From NCBI RefSeq assembly GCF_001522585.2, contig NZ_CP013373.1, positions 3,286,001-3,350,000 of the forward strand: a stretch of 64,000 nucleotides of DNA, given 5' to 3'. Below the pieces are notes generated by a model. It was not told the origin of the DNA. It saw only the letters and a program-made list of their open reading frames with translations, and made no database searches. Below are positions 18,525-26,955 of the stretch, one piece after another (the stretch's first letter is position 1; every line of letters starts with the position of its first letter). Source of the stretch: Burkholderia sp. NRF60-BP8. Its GTDB lineage: Bacteria; Pseudomonadota; Gammaproteobacteria; Burkholderiales; Burkholderiaceae. Both the position numbers and the translations under genes were made by a program.

Positions 18525-18857
18525 CTATCCGCGCGCGCGATAGAGATCGGTCAATACCTGGGTCGAGCGCCGCGCCTCGAACAGCGCGGACAGCCGCGCG
18601 ACGTCCGGGCTCACGAGATCGCGGATCGCGGCGTCGTCGGCCAGGATGCGGCGGATCAGGTCGAGCTTGCGGCCGAGATCCGATTCGTCGAGCGCGACGC
18701 CCGGATCGGCCTCCTTCAATCCGTCCACGAGCTGCATGAATTCGGCCTGCAACTCCGGCAACGCGTTCCAGTCGGCGCCGCGCGCGGCGCAGAGCATCCG
18801 GCTCGACACGGCGGCGAGCGCCTCGTAACGCGCGAAGTATTCGGCCTTGTGATTCAT
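18525..18857 (-). CDS. fliT: Flagellar export chaperone FliT
   Basis: 110-residue helical protein with conserved positions (YEALAAVSSRML, FMQLVDGLKEAD) of Burkholderia FliT. FliT binds the filament cap protein FliD before export and, in enteric bacteria, inhibits FlhDC. Its ATG overlaps the fliS stop by 4 bases (ATGA), so the two are translationally coupled. A longer frame upstream would run into fliS and is rejected. Identification relies on size, helix pattern and fliS linkage. Confidence 0.82.
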   Translation of the reverse strand: MNHKAEYFARYEALAAVSSRMLCAARGADWNALPELQAEFMQLVDGLKEADPGVALDESDLGRKLDLIRRILADDAAIRDLVSPDVARLSALFEARRSTQVLTDLYRARG

Positions 18858-19288
18858 CGTGATGCTTCCGCTGCCTGTTGCGCGGCCATCCGCGCGACTT
18901 CCGGGGCGATGCCCGTCCATGCTTCCTCGAGCGTCGCGAGCAAGCCGTCGACCTCGACCAGCATCGCGTCGCTCGCCTGCGCGTTCGCTTCCAGCAGGCG
19001 CCGGCCGATATACGCATACAGCGCATGGAGCCGGTCGGCGATCTCGCCGCCCGCGTCGCGGTTCAGCGACGCCTGCAGGCCGCTCTCGACGATCCGGATC
19101 GCCTTGCCGATCGCTTCGCCGCGGCCGGCTACGTTGTCTTGCTGCAAATGCATGCGCGCCAGCGCGATCGCCTGCCGCGCCCCCTGGTACAGCATCGCGA
19201 TCAGCCGATGCGGGGAGGCGCCCATCACCCCGGTCTCGACGCCGACACGCGCGTACGCACTGGCTCCAGCGTGTCCTGGGGAAAACAT
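18854..19288 (-). CDS. fliS: Flagellin export chaperone FliS
   Basis: 144-residue four-helix chaperone with the FliS hallmarks YARVGVETGVMGASPHRLIAML near residues 12-33 and LYAYIGRRLLEAN near residue 92. It binds the C-terminus of newly made flagellin, prevents polymerisation in the cytoplasm and hands it to the export gate. It is the first gene of fliS-fliT-(FliK-like)-(FlhB-like) and has a sigma-28 promoter upstream, consistent with late-class flagellar expression. Confidence 0.92.
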   Translation of the reverse strand: MFSPGHAGASAYARVGVETGVMGASPHRLIAMLYQGARQAIALARMHLQQDNVAGRGEAIGKAIRIVESGLQASLNRDAGGEIADRLHALYAYIGRRLLEANAQASDAMLVEVDGLLATLEEAWTGIAPEVARMAAQQAAEASR

Positions 19289-19361
19289 GCGCTTCTCCTT
19301 TATTTGCCTTGGCTATGCGGGAGCCGCCGCCGTGCGTCGCACGGCGCGGCCTTCACCGGAG

Positions 19362-19388
19362 TTATCGGAAGGGATTTGAAAAGCTTTA
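19362..19388 (-). promoter_or_regulatory. Sigma-28 (FliA) promoter of fliST
   Basis: On the minus strand: TAAA, exactly 15 bases, then TCCGATAA. The FliA consensus is TAAA-N15-GCCGATAA, so only one base of the -10 element differs. The -10 ends 74 bases before the fliS start and in the right direction. Confidence 0.8.
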
Positions 19389-19456
19389 GGTGCGCCGGGG
19401 CTGCCGGCGGGCCAGCGTCGCCGGCCCGTTGGCTCCGTTCCGCAAGCGCCGGACCG

Positions 19457-19515
19457 TCGTCGGAAGGCCGCCCCCGGATGCCCGTCGTCGGATAGCCGCC
19501 CCCGGATGCCCGTCG
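19457..19515. repeat. 28-bp tandem duplication just downstream of fliE
   Basis: Two adjacent copies of a 28-bp unit (19457-19484 and 19485-19512) that differ at two positions, plus the start of a third. The shared core is GCCGCCCCCGGATGCCCGTC. It ends 2 bases from the fliE stop and lies in the fliE-fliS gap. Confidence 0.85.
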
Positions 19516-19517
19516 CC

Positions 19518-19862
19518 TCACACCGACATCTGCATGATGTCGTTGTAAGCGCTCACTAGCTTGTTGCGGACCTGGAGCCCGAACTGGAAGCCGATATTGG
19601 CTTTCTGCATGTCGACCATCACGTCGTTCAGCGAGATGTTCGGCGCGCCGACCTCGAACGCCTTCGCCTCGCCGAGCGCGCGCTGCTGGTCGCCGCTGAT
19701 CTTGTCGAGCGACGCCTTCATCGCGCTCGCGAACGTGCCGGCCGTCGCCGCGCCCGAGCCGGCCAGCGCCGCCGTCGGGCTCGCGACGCCGCCGGACGCC
19801 TGCGCGGCCATCGACTGCATCTGTTGCAACACCGAACCGATTCCGCTGACGTTCGCAGTCAT
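19518..19862 (-). CDS. fliE: Flagellar hook-basal body complex protein FliE
   Basis: 114-residue protein ending in ...[19 protein letters not shown], the strongly conserved FliE C-terminus that packs into the proximal rod. FliE joins the MS ring (FliF) to the rod and is exported by the flagellar type III apparatus. The start [15 protein letters not shown] is chosen over an upstream basic extension. The gene is divergent from fliF, with 249 bases between them holding both promoters. Confidence 0.95.
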   Translation of the reverse strand: MTANVSGIGSVLQQMQSMAAQASGGVASPTAALAGSGAATAGTFASAMKASLDKISGDQQRALGEAKAFEVGAPNISLNDVMVDMQKANIGFQFGLQVRNKLVSAYNDIMQMSV

Positions 19863-20111
19863 GCTGTCCCCAGACCTAGAGAAGTGACCCGGACGCGCCG
19901 GGCGTTTCCGCCGGCGCCGCACCACGCGCACCATGCCGGATCGCGAAAAAGGATAGCAGCGCGGCGCGCGTCAAAGCCGAGAAAGTACGGGGGAAACCCC
20001 GCTCTTTTCGGTCGATCGGAGTGCGCCGCGGGTCACGATAATCGCATCGTGTCATTGTCCGCCCGCTCGCCCGAGCGAGCTCAGTCGCCCCGCTCCGGAG
20101 AAACTCGACGC

Positions 20112-21875
20112 ATGGATTCGCAGGCCAACTCGCTGATCAACCCAGACGCCCGCGCGGGCCTCAGCCCGGCGCCCGGCGCCGCCGCGGCCGCCGCGTTGCC
20201 GGGCGCGGGCGGCGCAGGCGCGGACTTCGGGCTGGGCGGCTTCGCCGAACGCATTCCCGGCATCTCGCGGATGAAGGGCAACCCGAAGCTGCCGTTCGTG
20301 ATCGCCGTCGCGTTCGCGATCGCCGCGATCACCGCGCTCGTGCTGTGGAGCCGGGCGCCCGACTACCGCGTGCTGTACAGCAACCTGTCGGACCGCGACG
20401 GCGGCGCGATCATTGCCGCGCTCCAGCAGGCAAACGTGCCGTACAAGTTCGCCGATGCCGGCGGCGCGATCCTCGTGCCGTCGAACCAGGTGCACGAAAC
20501 GCGGCTGAAGCTCGCCGCGATGGGGCTGCCGAAGGGCGGCTCGGTCGGCTTCGAGCTGATGGACAACCAGAAATTCGGCATCAGCCAGTTCGCCGAGCAG
20601 ATCAACTACCAGCGCGCGCTCGAAGGCGAGCTGCAGCGCACCATCGAATCGATCAACGCCGTGCGCGGCGCGCGCGTGCATCTCGCGATCCCGAAGCCGT
20701 CGGTGTTCGTGCGCGACAAGGAAGCGCCGAGCGCGTCGGTGTTCGTCGACCTCTACCCGGGCCGCGTGCTCGACGAGGGCCAGGTGCAGGCGATCACGCG
20801 GATGGTGTCGTCCGGCGTGCCCGACATGCCGGCGAAGAACGTGACGATCGTCGACCAGGACGGCAACCTGCTGACCCAGACCGCATCCGCTTCCGGCCTC
20901 GACGCGAGCCAGCTCAAGTACGTGCAGCAGGTCGAGCACAACACGCAGAAGCGCATCGACGCGATCCTCGCGCCGATCTTCGGCGCCGGCAACGCGCGTT
21001 CGCAGGTCAGCGCGGATCTCGATTTCTCGAAGATCGAGCAGACGTCGGAAAGCTACGGCCCGAACGGCACGCCGCAGCAGGCCGCGATCCGCAGCCAGCA
21101 GACCAGCAGTGCGACCGAACTCGCGCAAGGCGGCGCGTCGGGCGTGCCGGGCGCGCTGTCGAACACGCCGCCGCAGCCGGCTTCCGCGCCGATCGTCGCC
21201 GGCAACGGCCAGAACGCGCCGCAGACGACGCCGGTCAGCGACCGCAAGGACCAGACGACCAACTACGAGCTCGACAAGACGATCCGCCATACCGAACAGC
21301 CGATGGGCAGCGTGAAGCGGCTGTCGGTCGCGGTCGTCGTCAACTACCAGCCGGTCGCCGACGCGAAGGGCCACGTGACGATGCAGCCGCTGCCGCCCGC
21401 GAAGCTCGCGCAGGTCGAACAGCTCGTGAAGGACGCGATGGGCTACGACGCGAAGCGCGGCGACTCGGTCAACGTCGTGAACAGCGCGTTCTCGACCGCG
21501 AGCGACCCGTATGCCGACCTGCCGTGGTGGCGCCAGCCCGACATGATCGCGATGGCGAAGGAAGCCGCGAAGTGGCTCGGCATCGCGGCGGCCGCGGCGG
21601 CGCTCTACTTCATGTTCGTGCGCCCGGCGATGCGCCGCGCGTTCCCGCCGCCCGAGCCGGCCGCGCCGGCGCTCGCGGCGCCGGACGAAGCGGTCGCGCT
21701 CGACGGCCTGCCCGCGCCGGAAAAGGCGGCGGAGGAAGCCGATCCGCTGCTGCTCGGCTTCGAAAACGAGAAGAACCGCTACGAACGCAACCTCGACTAC
21801 GCGCGCACGATCGCCCGCCAGGATCCGAAGATCGTCGCCACCGTCGTGAAGAACTGGGTGTCCGATGAACGCTGA
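20112..21875 (+). CDS. fliF: Flagellar MS-ring protein FliF
   Basis: 587-residue basal-body scaffold. A first membrane helix lies at about residues 58-78, the YscJ/FliF ring-building domains follow (VPYKFADAGGAILVPSNQV, near residue 105), and a second helix lies near residue 490 (ALYFMFVRPAM). The acidic C-terminal tail binds FliG. It begins the class-II operon fliFGHIJK and overlaps fliG by 11 bases. The frame upstream of the ATG at 20112 is read-through. Confidence 0.96.
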   Translation: MDSQANSLINPDARAGLSPAPGAAAAAALPGAGGAGADFGLGGFAERIPGISRMKGNPKLPFVIAVAFAIAAITALVLWSRAPDYRVLYSNLSDRDGGAIIAALQQANVPYKFADAGGAILVPSNQVHETRLKLAAMGLPKGGSVGFELMDNQKFGISQFAEQINYQRALEGELQRTIESINAVRGARVHLAIPKPSVFVRDKEAPSASVFVDLYPGRVLDEGQVQAITRMVSSGVPDMPAKNVTIVDQDGNLLTQTASASGLDASQLKYVQQVEHNTQKRIDAILAPIFGAGNARSQVSADLDFSKIEQTSESYGPNGTPQQAAIRSQQTSSATELAQGGASGVPGALSNTPPQPASAPIVAGNGQNAPQTTPVSDRKDQTTNYELDKTIRHTEQPMGSVKRLSVAVVVNYQPVADAKGHVTMQPLPPAKLAQVEQLVKDAMGYDAKRGDSVNVVNSAFSTASDPYADLPWWRQPDMIAMAKEAAKWLGIAAAAAALYFMFVRPAMRRAFPPPEPAAPALAAPDEAVALDGLPAPEKAAEEADPLLLGFENEKNRYERNLDYARTIARQDPKIVATVVKNWVSDER

Positions 21876-22860
21876 AGGCTTGACCAAGAGCGCGCTGCTG
21901 CTGATGTCGATCGGCGAGGAAGAAGCCGCGCAGGTATTCAAGTTCCTCGCGCCGCGCGAGGTCCAGAAGATCGGCGCCGCGATGGCCGCGCTGAAGAACG
22001 TCACGCGCGAGCAGGTCGAGGACGTGCTGCAGGAGTTCGTGAAGGAAGCCGAGCAGCACACCGCGCTGTCGCTCGATTCGAGCGAGTACATCCGCTCGGT
22101 GCTGACGAAGGCGCTCGGCGAGGACAAGGCCGGCGTGCTGATCGACCGTATCCTGCAGGGCAGCGACACGAGCGGCATCGAAGGCCTCAAATGGATGGAT
22201 TCGGGCGCGGTGGCCGAACTGATCAAGAACGAGCATCCGCAGATCATCGCGACGATCCTCGTGCATCTCGATCGCGACCAGGCCTCGGAAATCGCGTCGT
22301 GCTTCACCGAACGGCTGCGTAACGACGTGCTGCTGCGGATCGCAACGCTCGACGGCATCCAGCCGGCCGCGCTGCGCGAGCTCGACGACGTGCTCACGGG
22401 CCTGCTGTCCGGCAGCGACAACCTGAAGCGCAGCCCGATGGGCGGCATCCGCACCGCGGCCGAGATCCTGAACTTCATGACGAGCGTGCACGAGGAAGGC
22501 GTGCTCGAAAGCGTGCGCCAGTACGACGCCGATCTCGCGCAGAAGATCATCGACCAGATGTTCGTGTTCGAGAACCTGCTCGACCTCGAGGACCGCGCGA
22601 TCCAGATGGTGTTGAAGGAAGTCGAGTCGGAAACGCTGATCGTCGCGCTCAAGGGTGCGCCGCCGGCGCTGCGCCAGAAGTTCCTGGCGAACATGTCGCA
22701 ACGCGCGGCCGAACTGCTCGCCGAGGATCTCGACGCGCGCGGCCCGGTGCGCGTGTCCGAAGTCGAGACGCAGCAGCGCCGCATCCTGCAGATCGTGCGC
22801 AACCTCGCCGAGAGCGGCCAGATCGCGATCGGCGGCAAGGCGGAAGACGCGTATGTCTGA
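21865..22860 (+). CDS. fliG: Flagellar motor switch protein FliG
   Basis: 331-residue rotor protein with the EHPQIIATIL motif near residue 125 and the charged C-terminal torque helix (LEDRAIQMVLKEVE). FliG sits on the FliF ring, contacts the stator MotA and switches rotation sense with FliM/FliN. The start overlaps the end of fliF, and its own end overlaps fliH by 8 bases, so the genes are tightly coupled. Confidence 0.97.
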   Translation: MNAEGLTKSALLLMSIGEEEAAQVFKFLAPREVQKIGAAMAALKNVTREQVEDVLQEFVKEAEQHTALSLDSSEYIRSVLTKALGEDKAGVLIDRILQGSDTSGIEGLKWMDSGAVAELIKNEHPQIIATILVHLDRDQASEIASCFTERLRNDVLLRIATLDGIQPAALRELDDVLTGLLSGSDNLKRSPMGGIRTAAEILNFMTSVHEEGVLESVRQYDADLAQKIIDQMFVFENLLDLEDRAIQMVLKEVESETLIVALKGAPPALRQKFLANMSQRAAELLAEDLDARGPVRVSEVETQQRRILQIVRNLAESGQIAIGGKAEDAYV

Positions 22861-23536
22861 TTCGGCGAGCGAGCGCGTGGGCACCCTCACCGCGTACCAG
22901 CGGTGGGAGATGGCGTCGTTCGACCCGCCGCCGCCCCCGCCGCCGCCCGACGACGCGGCCGCCGCCGCCGCCGCGCTCGCGGAGGAACTGCAGCGCGTGC
23001 GCGACGCCGCGCACGCCGAAGGCCATGCGGCCGGCCACGTCGAAGGCCAGGCGCTCGGCTACCAGGCCGGTTTCGAGCAGGGCCGCGAACAGGGTTTCGA
23101 GGCCGGCCGGGCCGACGCCCGCGAACAGGCCGCGCAGCTCGCGGCGCTCGCCGCTTCGTTCCGCGAAGCCGTATCGGCGGTCGAACACGATCTCGCGTCC
23201 GACCTCGCGCAACTCGCGCTCGACATCGCGCAGCAGGTCGTGCGCCAGCACGTGAAACACGACCCGGCCGCGCTGGTCGCCGCCGTGCGCGACGTGCTCG
23301 CGGCCGAGCCCGCGCTGTCCGGCGCGCCGCATCTCGCGGTGAATCCGGCCGACCTGCCGGTCGTCGAAGCGTACCTGCAGGACGAACTCGACACGCTCGG
23401 CTGGAACGTGCGCACCGACGCGTCGATCGAGCGCGGCGGCTGCCGCGCGCACGCCGCGACCGGCGAAGTCGACGCGACGCTGCCCACCCGCTGGCAGCGC
23501 GTCGCCGCCGCGATCGGCAAGGTGAGCGCGTGGTGA
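22853..23536 (+). CDS. fliH: Flagellar assembly protein FliH
   Basis: 227-residue regulator of the FliI ATPase. It has a run of eight prolines at residues 25-32, seven alanines soon after, and then Gly-spaced helical repeats ([20 protein letters not shown], about residues 56-75) typical of the FliH/YscL GxxxG stalk. The C-terminal half forms the FliI-binding dimer domain. Translation is coupled to both neighbours. The proline run is likely to stall ribosomes and need EF-P. Confidence 0.94.
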   Translation: MSDSASERVGTLTAYQRWEMASFDPPPPPPPPDDAAAAAAALAEELQRVRDAAHAEGHAAGHVEGQALGYQAGFEQGREQGFEAGRADAREQAAQLAALAASFREAVSAVEHDLASDLAQLALDIAQQVVRQHVKHDPAALVAAVRDVLAAEPALSGAPHLAVNPADLPVVEAYLQDELDTLGWNVRTDASIERGGCRAHAATGEVDATLPTRWQRVAAAIGKVSAW

Positions 23537-25068
23537 CGCGCGTGCCCGACGCGCTCGCGCACGACGGCATGACGCCGCTCGAACGCGAGCTCGCGCTCGC
23601 GTCGTTCGGGCCGGCGGCCGCGCACGATCCCGCCCACGACACCGCGCCGCATCCAGCGGCCTCGGCCGTCGCCCCGCGCGCGCCGCACAATCCGCATCTC
23701 GCACACTGGCGCACGCACCTGAACGGGCTCGCCGCGCGCAGCCGCCACGCGCTGCCGCTGCGGCCGTGCGGACGCCTCACGCGCGCGGCCGGCCTCGTGC
23801 TCGAGGCGATCGGGCTGCGCCTGTCGGTCGGTGCCGAATGCACGATCGAACTGCCGCCCGGCAGCACGCTGCCGCACGCGGAAGCCGAAGTCGTCGGGTT
23901 CGCCGGCGACCGCCTGTTCCTGATGCCGACCACCGACGTCGCCGGCGTCCTGCCCGGCGCACGCGTGTGGCCGCGCGAAAGCGCGCCCGTCGCCGATCCG
24001 CTCGCGGGCGCGAAGCGGCTGCCGGTCGGCTGGGAGATGCTCGGGCGCGTCGTCGACGCGTCGGGCCGCCCGCTCGACGGCCTCGGCCCGCTCGCGTCGA
24101 AGGTCGACGCGCCGCTGTCGGCGCCGTCGATCAACCCGCTCGATCGCGAGCCGATCCATCACGTGCTCGACGTCGGCGTGCGCGCGATCAACGCGCTGCT
24201 CACCGTCGGCCGCGGCCAGCGGATGGGCCTGTTCGCGGGCTCCGGCGTCGGCAAGTCGGTGCTGCTCGGCACGATGGCGCGCTACACGAGCGCGGAAGTG
24301 ATCGTGATCGGCCTGATCGGCGAGCGCGGCCGCGAAGTGAAGGAATTCATCGAACAGATCCTCGGCGAGGACGGGCTCGCGCGCTCGGTCGTCGTCGCGG
24401 CGCCGGCCGACGTGTCGCCGCTCTTGCGGATGCAGGGCGCCGCGTACGCGACGTCGCTCGCCGAGTATTTCCGCGACCAGGGCAAGCACGTGCTGCTGCT
24501 GATGGATTCGCTCACGCGCTACGCGATGGCGCAGCGCGAGATCGCGCTGGCGATCGGCGAGCCGCCCGCGACGAAAGGCTATCCGCCGTCGGTGTTCGCG
24601 AAGCTGCCCGCGCTCGTCGAGCGCACCGGCAACGGGCCCGAAGGCGGCGGCTCGATCACCGCGTTCTACACGGTGCTGACCGAAGGCGACGACCAGCAGG
24701 ACCCGATCGCCGATTCGGCGCGCGCGATCCTCGACGGCCACATCGTGCTGTCGCGCGCGCTCGCCGAGGCCGGCCACTATCCCGCGATCGACATCGAGGC
24801 GTCGATCAGCCGCGCGATGACCGCGCTGATCGACGAAACGCATCTCGACCACGTGCGGCAGTTCAAGCAGATGCTGTCGCGCTACCAGCGCAATCGCGAC
24901 CTGATCGCGGTCGGCGCCTACGCACCCGGCCGCGACGCCCAGCTCGACCGCGCGATCGCGCTCTACCCGCGCATCGAGGCATTCCTGCAGCAGGGCTTTC
25001 GCGAATGCGCGCCGTTCGCATCGAGCCTCGCCGCGCTCGATGCGCTGTTCGACGCTTACGGAGGCTGA
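23533..25068 (+). CDS. fliI: Flagellum-specific ATP synthase FliI
   Basis: 511-residue hexameric ATPase of the flagellar type III export machine. The Walker A region is [11 protein letters not shown], followed by [15 protein letters not shown] and the F1-beta-like [15 protein letters not shown]. It unfolds or delivers export substrates with FliH and FliJ. The GTG start at 23533 overlaps the fliH stop by 4 bases and is preferred; an internal ATG at 23569 would give 499 residues and is the main alternative. Confidence 0.95.
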   Translation: MTRVPDALAHDGMTPLERELALASFGPAAAHDPAHDTAPHPAASAVAPRAPHNPHLAHWRTHLNGLAARSRHALPLRPCGRLTRAAGLVLEAIGLRLSVGAECTIELPPGSTLPHAEAEVVGFAGDRLFLMPTTDVAGVLPGARVWPRESAPVADPLAGAKRLPVGWEMLGRVVDASGRPLDGLGPLASKVDAPLSAPSINPLDREPIHHVLDVGVRAINALLTVGRGQRMGLFAGSGVGKSVLLGTMARYTSAEVIVIGLIGERGREVKEFIEQILGEDGLARSVVVAAPADVSPLLRMQGAAYATSLAEYFRDQGKHVLLLMDSLTRYAMAQREIALAIGEPPATKGYPPSVFAKLPALVERTGNGPEGGGSITAFYTVLTEGDDQQDPIADSARAILDGHIVLSRALAEAGHYPAIDIEASISRAMTALIDETHLDHVRQFKQMLSRYQRNRDLIAVGAYAPGRDAQLDRAIALYPRIEAFLQQGFRECAPFASSLAALDALFDAYGG

Positions 25069-25073
25069 TCCCG

Positions 25074-25532
25074 ATGGCTCACGGCTTTCCCCTTCAGTTG
25101 CTGCTCGACCGCGCGCAGGAAGACCTCGATTCGGCCGCGAAGCAGCTCGGCACCGCGCAGCGCGACCGCACCGCGGCGGCCGAACAGCTCGACGCGCTGC
25201 TGCGCTATCGCGACGAATATCACGCGCGCTTCGCGCAATCGGCGCAGAGCGGGATGCCGGCCGGCAACTGGCGCAATTTCCAGGCGTTCATCGACACGCT
25301 CGATGCGGCGATCGCGCAGCAACGCACCGTGCTCGCCGCGGCCGAAGTCCGCATCGACGAGGCGCGCCCGAACTGGCAGCAGAAGAAACGTACCGTCGGC
25401 TCGTATGAAATCCTGCAGGCGCGCGGCATCGCGCAGGAAGCGCGGCGCGACGCCCGGCGCGAACAGCGCGACGCCGACGAACATGCCGCGAAGATCCTGC
25501 GCATGCGGGCCGACGCGGCCCGTTCGTCGTAA
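25074..25532 (+). CDS. fliJ: Flagellar export protein FliJ
   Basis: 152-residue antiparallel coiled-coil protein, rich in Ala, Gln, Arg and Glu and without glycine-rich breaks. It sits inside the FliI ring, much as gamma does in F1-ATPase, and escorts chaperones to FlhA. It starts 5 bases after fliI with a GGAGG box overlapping the fliI end. Weak primary conservation is normal for FliJ; position and coiled coil support the call. Confidence 0.92.
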   Translation: MAHGFPLQLLLDRAQEDLDSAAKQLGTAQRDRTAAAEQLDALLRYRDEYHARFAQSAQSGMPAGNWRNFQAFIDTLDAAIAQQRTVLAAAEVRIDEARPNWQQKKRTVGSYEILQARGIAQEARRDARREQRDADEHAAKILRMRADAARSS

Positions 25533-25563
25533 CCGACCACCGCATTCGAACGAGAGAACCGCC

Positions 25564-26928
25564 ATGCCTCCCCTGCCCCTGCTCGGTGCGCTGCTCGACA
25601 CCGCCGGCGCCGCACTCAAGGCCGCCCGCGGCTCGAGTGCGTCCGCCGCCAGCGATGCGTCGGCCGCCGCGAGCGCCGTGCCGTTCGCGCAGACGCTGAA
25701 GCAAAGCGTCGCCACGCGCGGCGATACGGCCAACGCCGGTACGCCGGACGTGTCGACCCAACAGGTTTCGTCGAAGCCGGCCGCCGGCGCGAAGCCGTCC
25801 GGCACGAACGACGACGACGCGACCGACGATACGACCGCGAACGCCGCCGCCAACCCCGATGCCGCAGCACTCGCGGCCGCCGCCGCCGTACAGGCCCAAC
25901 TGCAGGCACGCCCGGACCCTGCGACGCCGGCCGACGCGGCGAGCGCCGCTGCCGCTGCTGCCACGACGCAAAAGACGGCCGTGTCCGGCCAGCCGGACGC
26001 CACGGCTATGCTCGCCCACCACGCGAGTCAGGACGCGGCCGCCGAGCCGAGCGATCCGGCATCGAGCCGCGACGCACTGCAAGCGGCGCTCGCCAAGCTG
26101 ACGGGCGGCGCGGGCGCGATCGCGATGCCGGTGACCGGCGCGGCCGCCTCCACCACGCCGACGGCGCCGGCAGCGACCGCGTCGACCGCCGCCGCGCCGC
26201 CGACACCGAAAGTGCCGACCTTCGACCGCACGCTCGCCGATGCGAAAGGCGCGCTCGCCTCCCAGCAGACGCCGACTCAGTTCACGCCGCAAGCGCTGCA
26301 AGCCGACGCGAACGCGCAGTCCGGCTCACAGCACGCGCTCGCGGCGGCCGGCAACGCGACGGACCCGGCCGCCAGCGCGACGCTCGCGGCCGGCGCAACG
26401 GCTGCTGCCGCCGCGCAGGCGAACCTGCAACTGTCGCCGGCCGCCGGCGCGATCGCCGCCGCCAACGCGCACGCGCTCGCGCCGCACGTCGGCACGGCCG
26501 ACTGGACGGATGCGCTGAGCCAGAAAGTGGTGTTCCTGTCGAATGCGCACCAGCAGAGCGCCGAGCTGACGCTCAACCCGCCCGATCTCGGGCCGCTGCA
26601 GGTCGTGCTGCGCGTCGCGGACAATCACGCGCACGCGCTGTTCGTGTCGCAGCACGCGCAGGTGCGCGACGCGGTCGAAGCCGCGCTGCCGAAGCTGCGC
26701 GAGGCGATGGAAGCCGGCGGGCTCGGGCTCGGCAGCGCGACCGTCAGCGACGGCGGCCTCGCTTCGCAGCAACAGCAGCCCAACCCGCAGCAGACCTTCG
26801 CCGGCGGCCAGTCGTCGCGACGCGGGACCGGCGGACCGTCAGCCGTCGATGCACCCGCCGACGCCGCGCCATCCGCACCGGTCGCCGCACGCGCGAGCCG
26901 CGCCGGCCTCGTGGATACGTTTGCCTGA
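25564..26928 (+). CDS. fliK: Flagellar hook-length control protein FliK
   Basis: 454-residue exported ruler. About 320 residues of Ala/Thr/Ser-rich linker precede the C-terminal Flg_hook domain, recognisable by LSQKVVFLSNAHQQSAELTL followed by NPPDLGPLQVVLRV. The C-domain meets FlhB to switch export from hook to filament subunits. It closes the fliFGHIJK operon, 31 bases after fliJ. Its domain is closer to the family consensus than that of the FliK-like protein at 17013-18365, so this one gets the gene name. Confidence 0.94.
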   Translation: MPPLPLLGALLDTAGAALKAARGSSASAASDASAAASAVPFAQTLKQSVATRGDTANAGTPDVSTQQVSSKPAAGAKPSGTNDDDATDDTTANAAANPDAAALAAAAAVQAQLQARPDPATPADAASAAAAAATTQKTAVSGQPDATAMLAHHASQDAAAEPSDPASSRDALQAALAKLTGGAGAIAMPVTGAAASTTPTAPAATASTAAAPPTPKVPTFDRTLADAKGALASQQTPTQFTPQALQADANAQSGSQHALAAAGNATDPAASATLAAGATAAAAAQANLQLSPAAGAIAAANAHALAPHVGTADWTDALSQKVVFLSNAHQQSAELTLNPPDLGPLQVVLRVADNHAHALFVSQHAQVRDAVEAALPKLREAMEAGGLGLGSATVSDGGLASQQQQPNPQQTFAGGQSSRRGTGGPSAVDAPADAAPSAPVAARASRAGLVDTFA

Positions 26929-26955
26929 GCATGACCGCCGCCGTGCGCGCCGCGT

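Noticed and set aside
20052..22838. 928-residue minus-strand open frame across fliF and fliG
   Set aside because: It is antisense to two clear flagellar genes, Arg/His-rich, and has no ribosome site or recognisable domain; long antisense frames are expected at this G+C.
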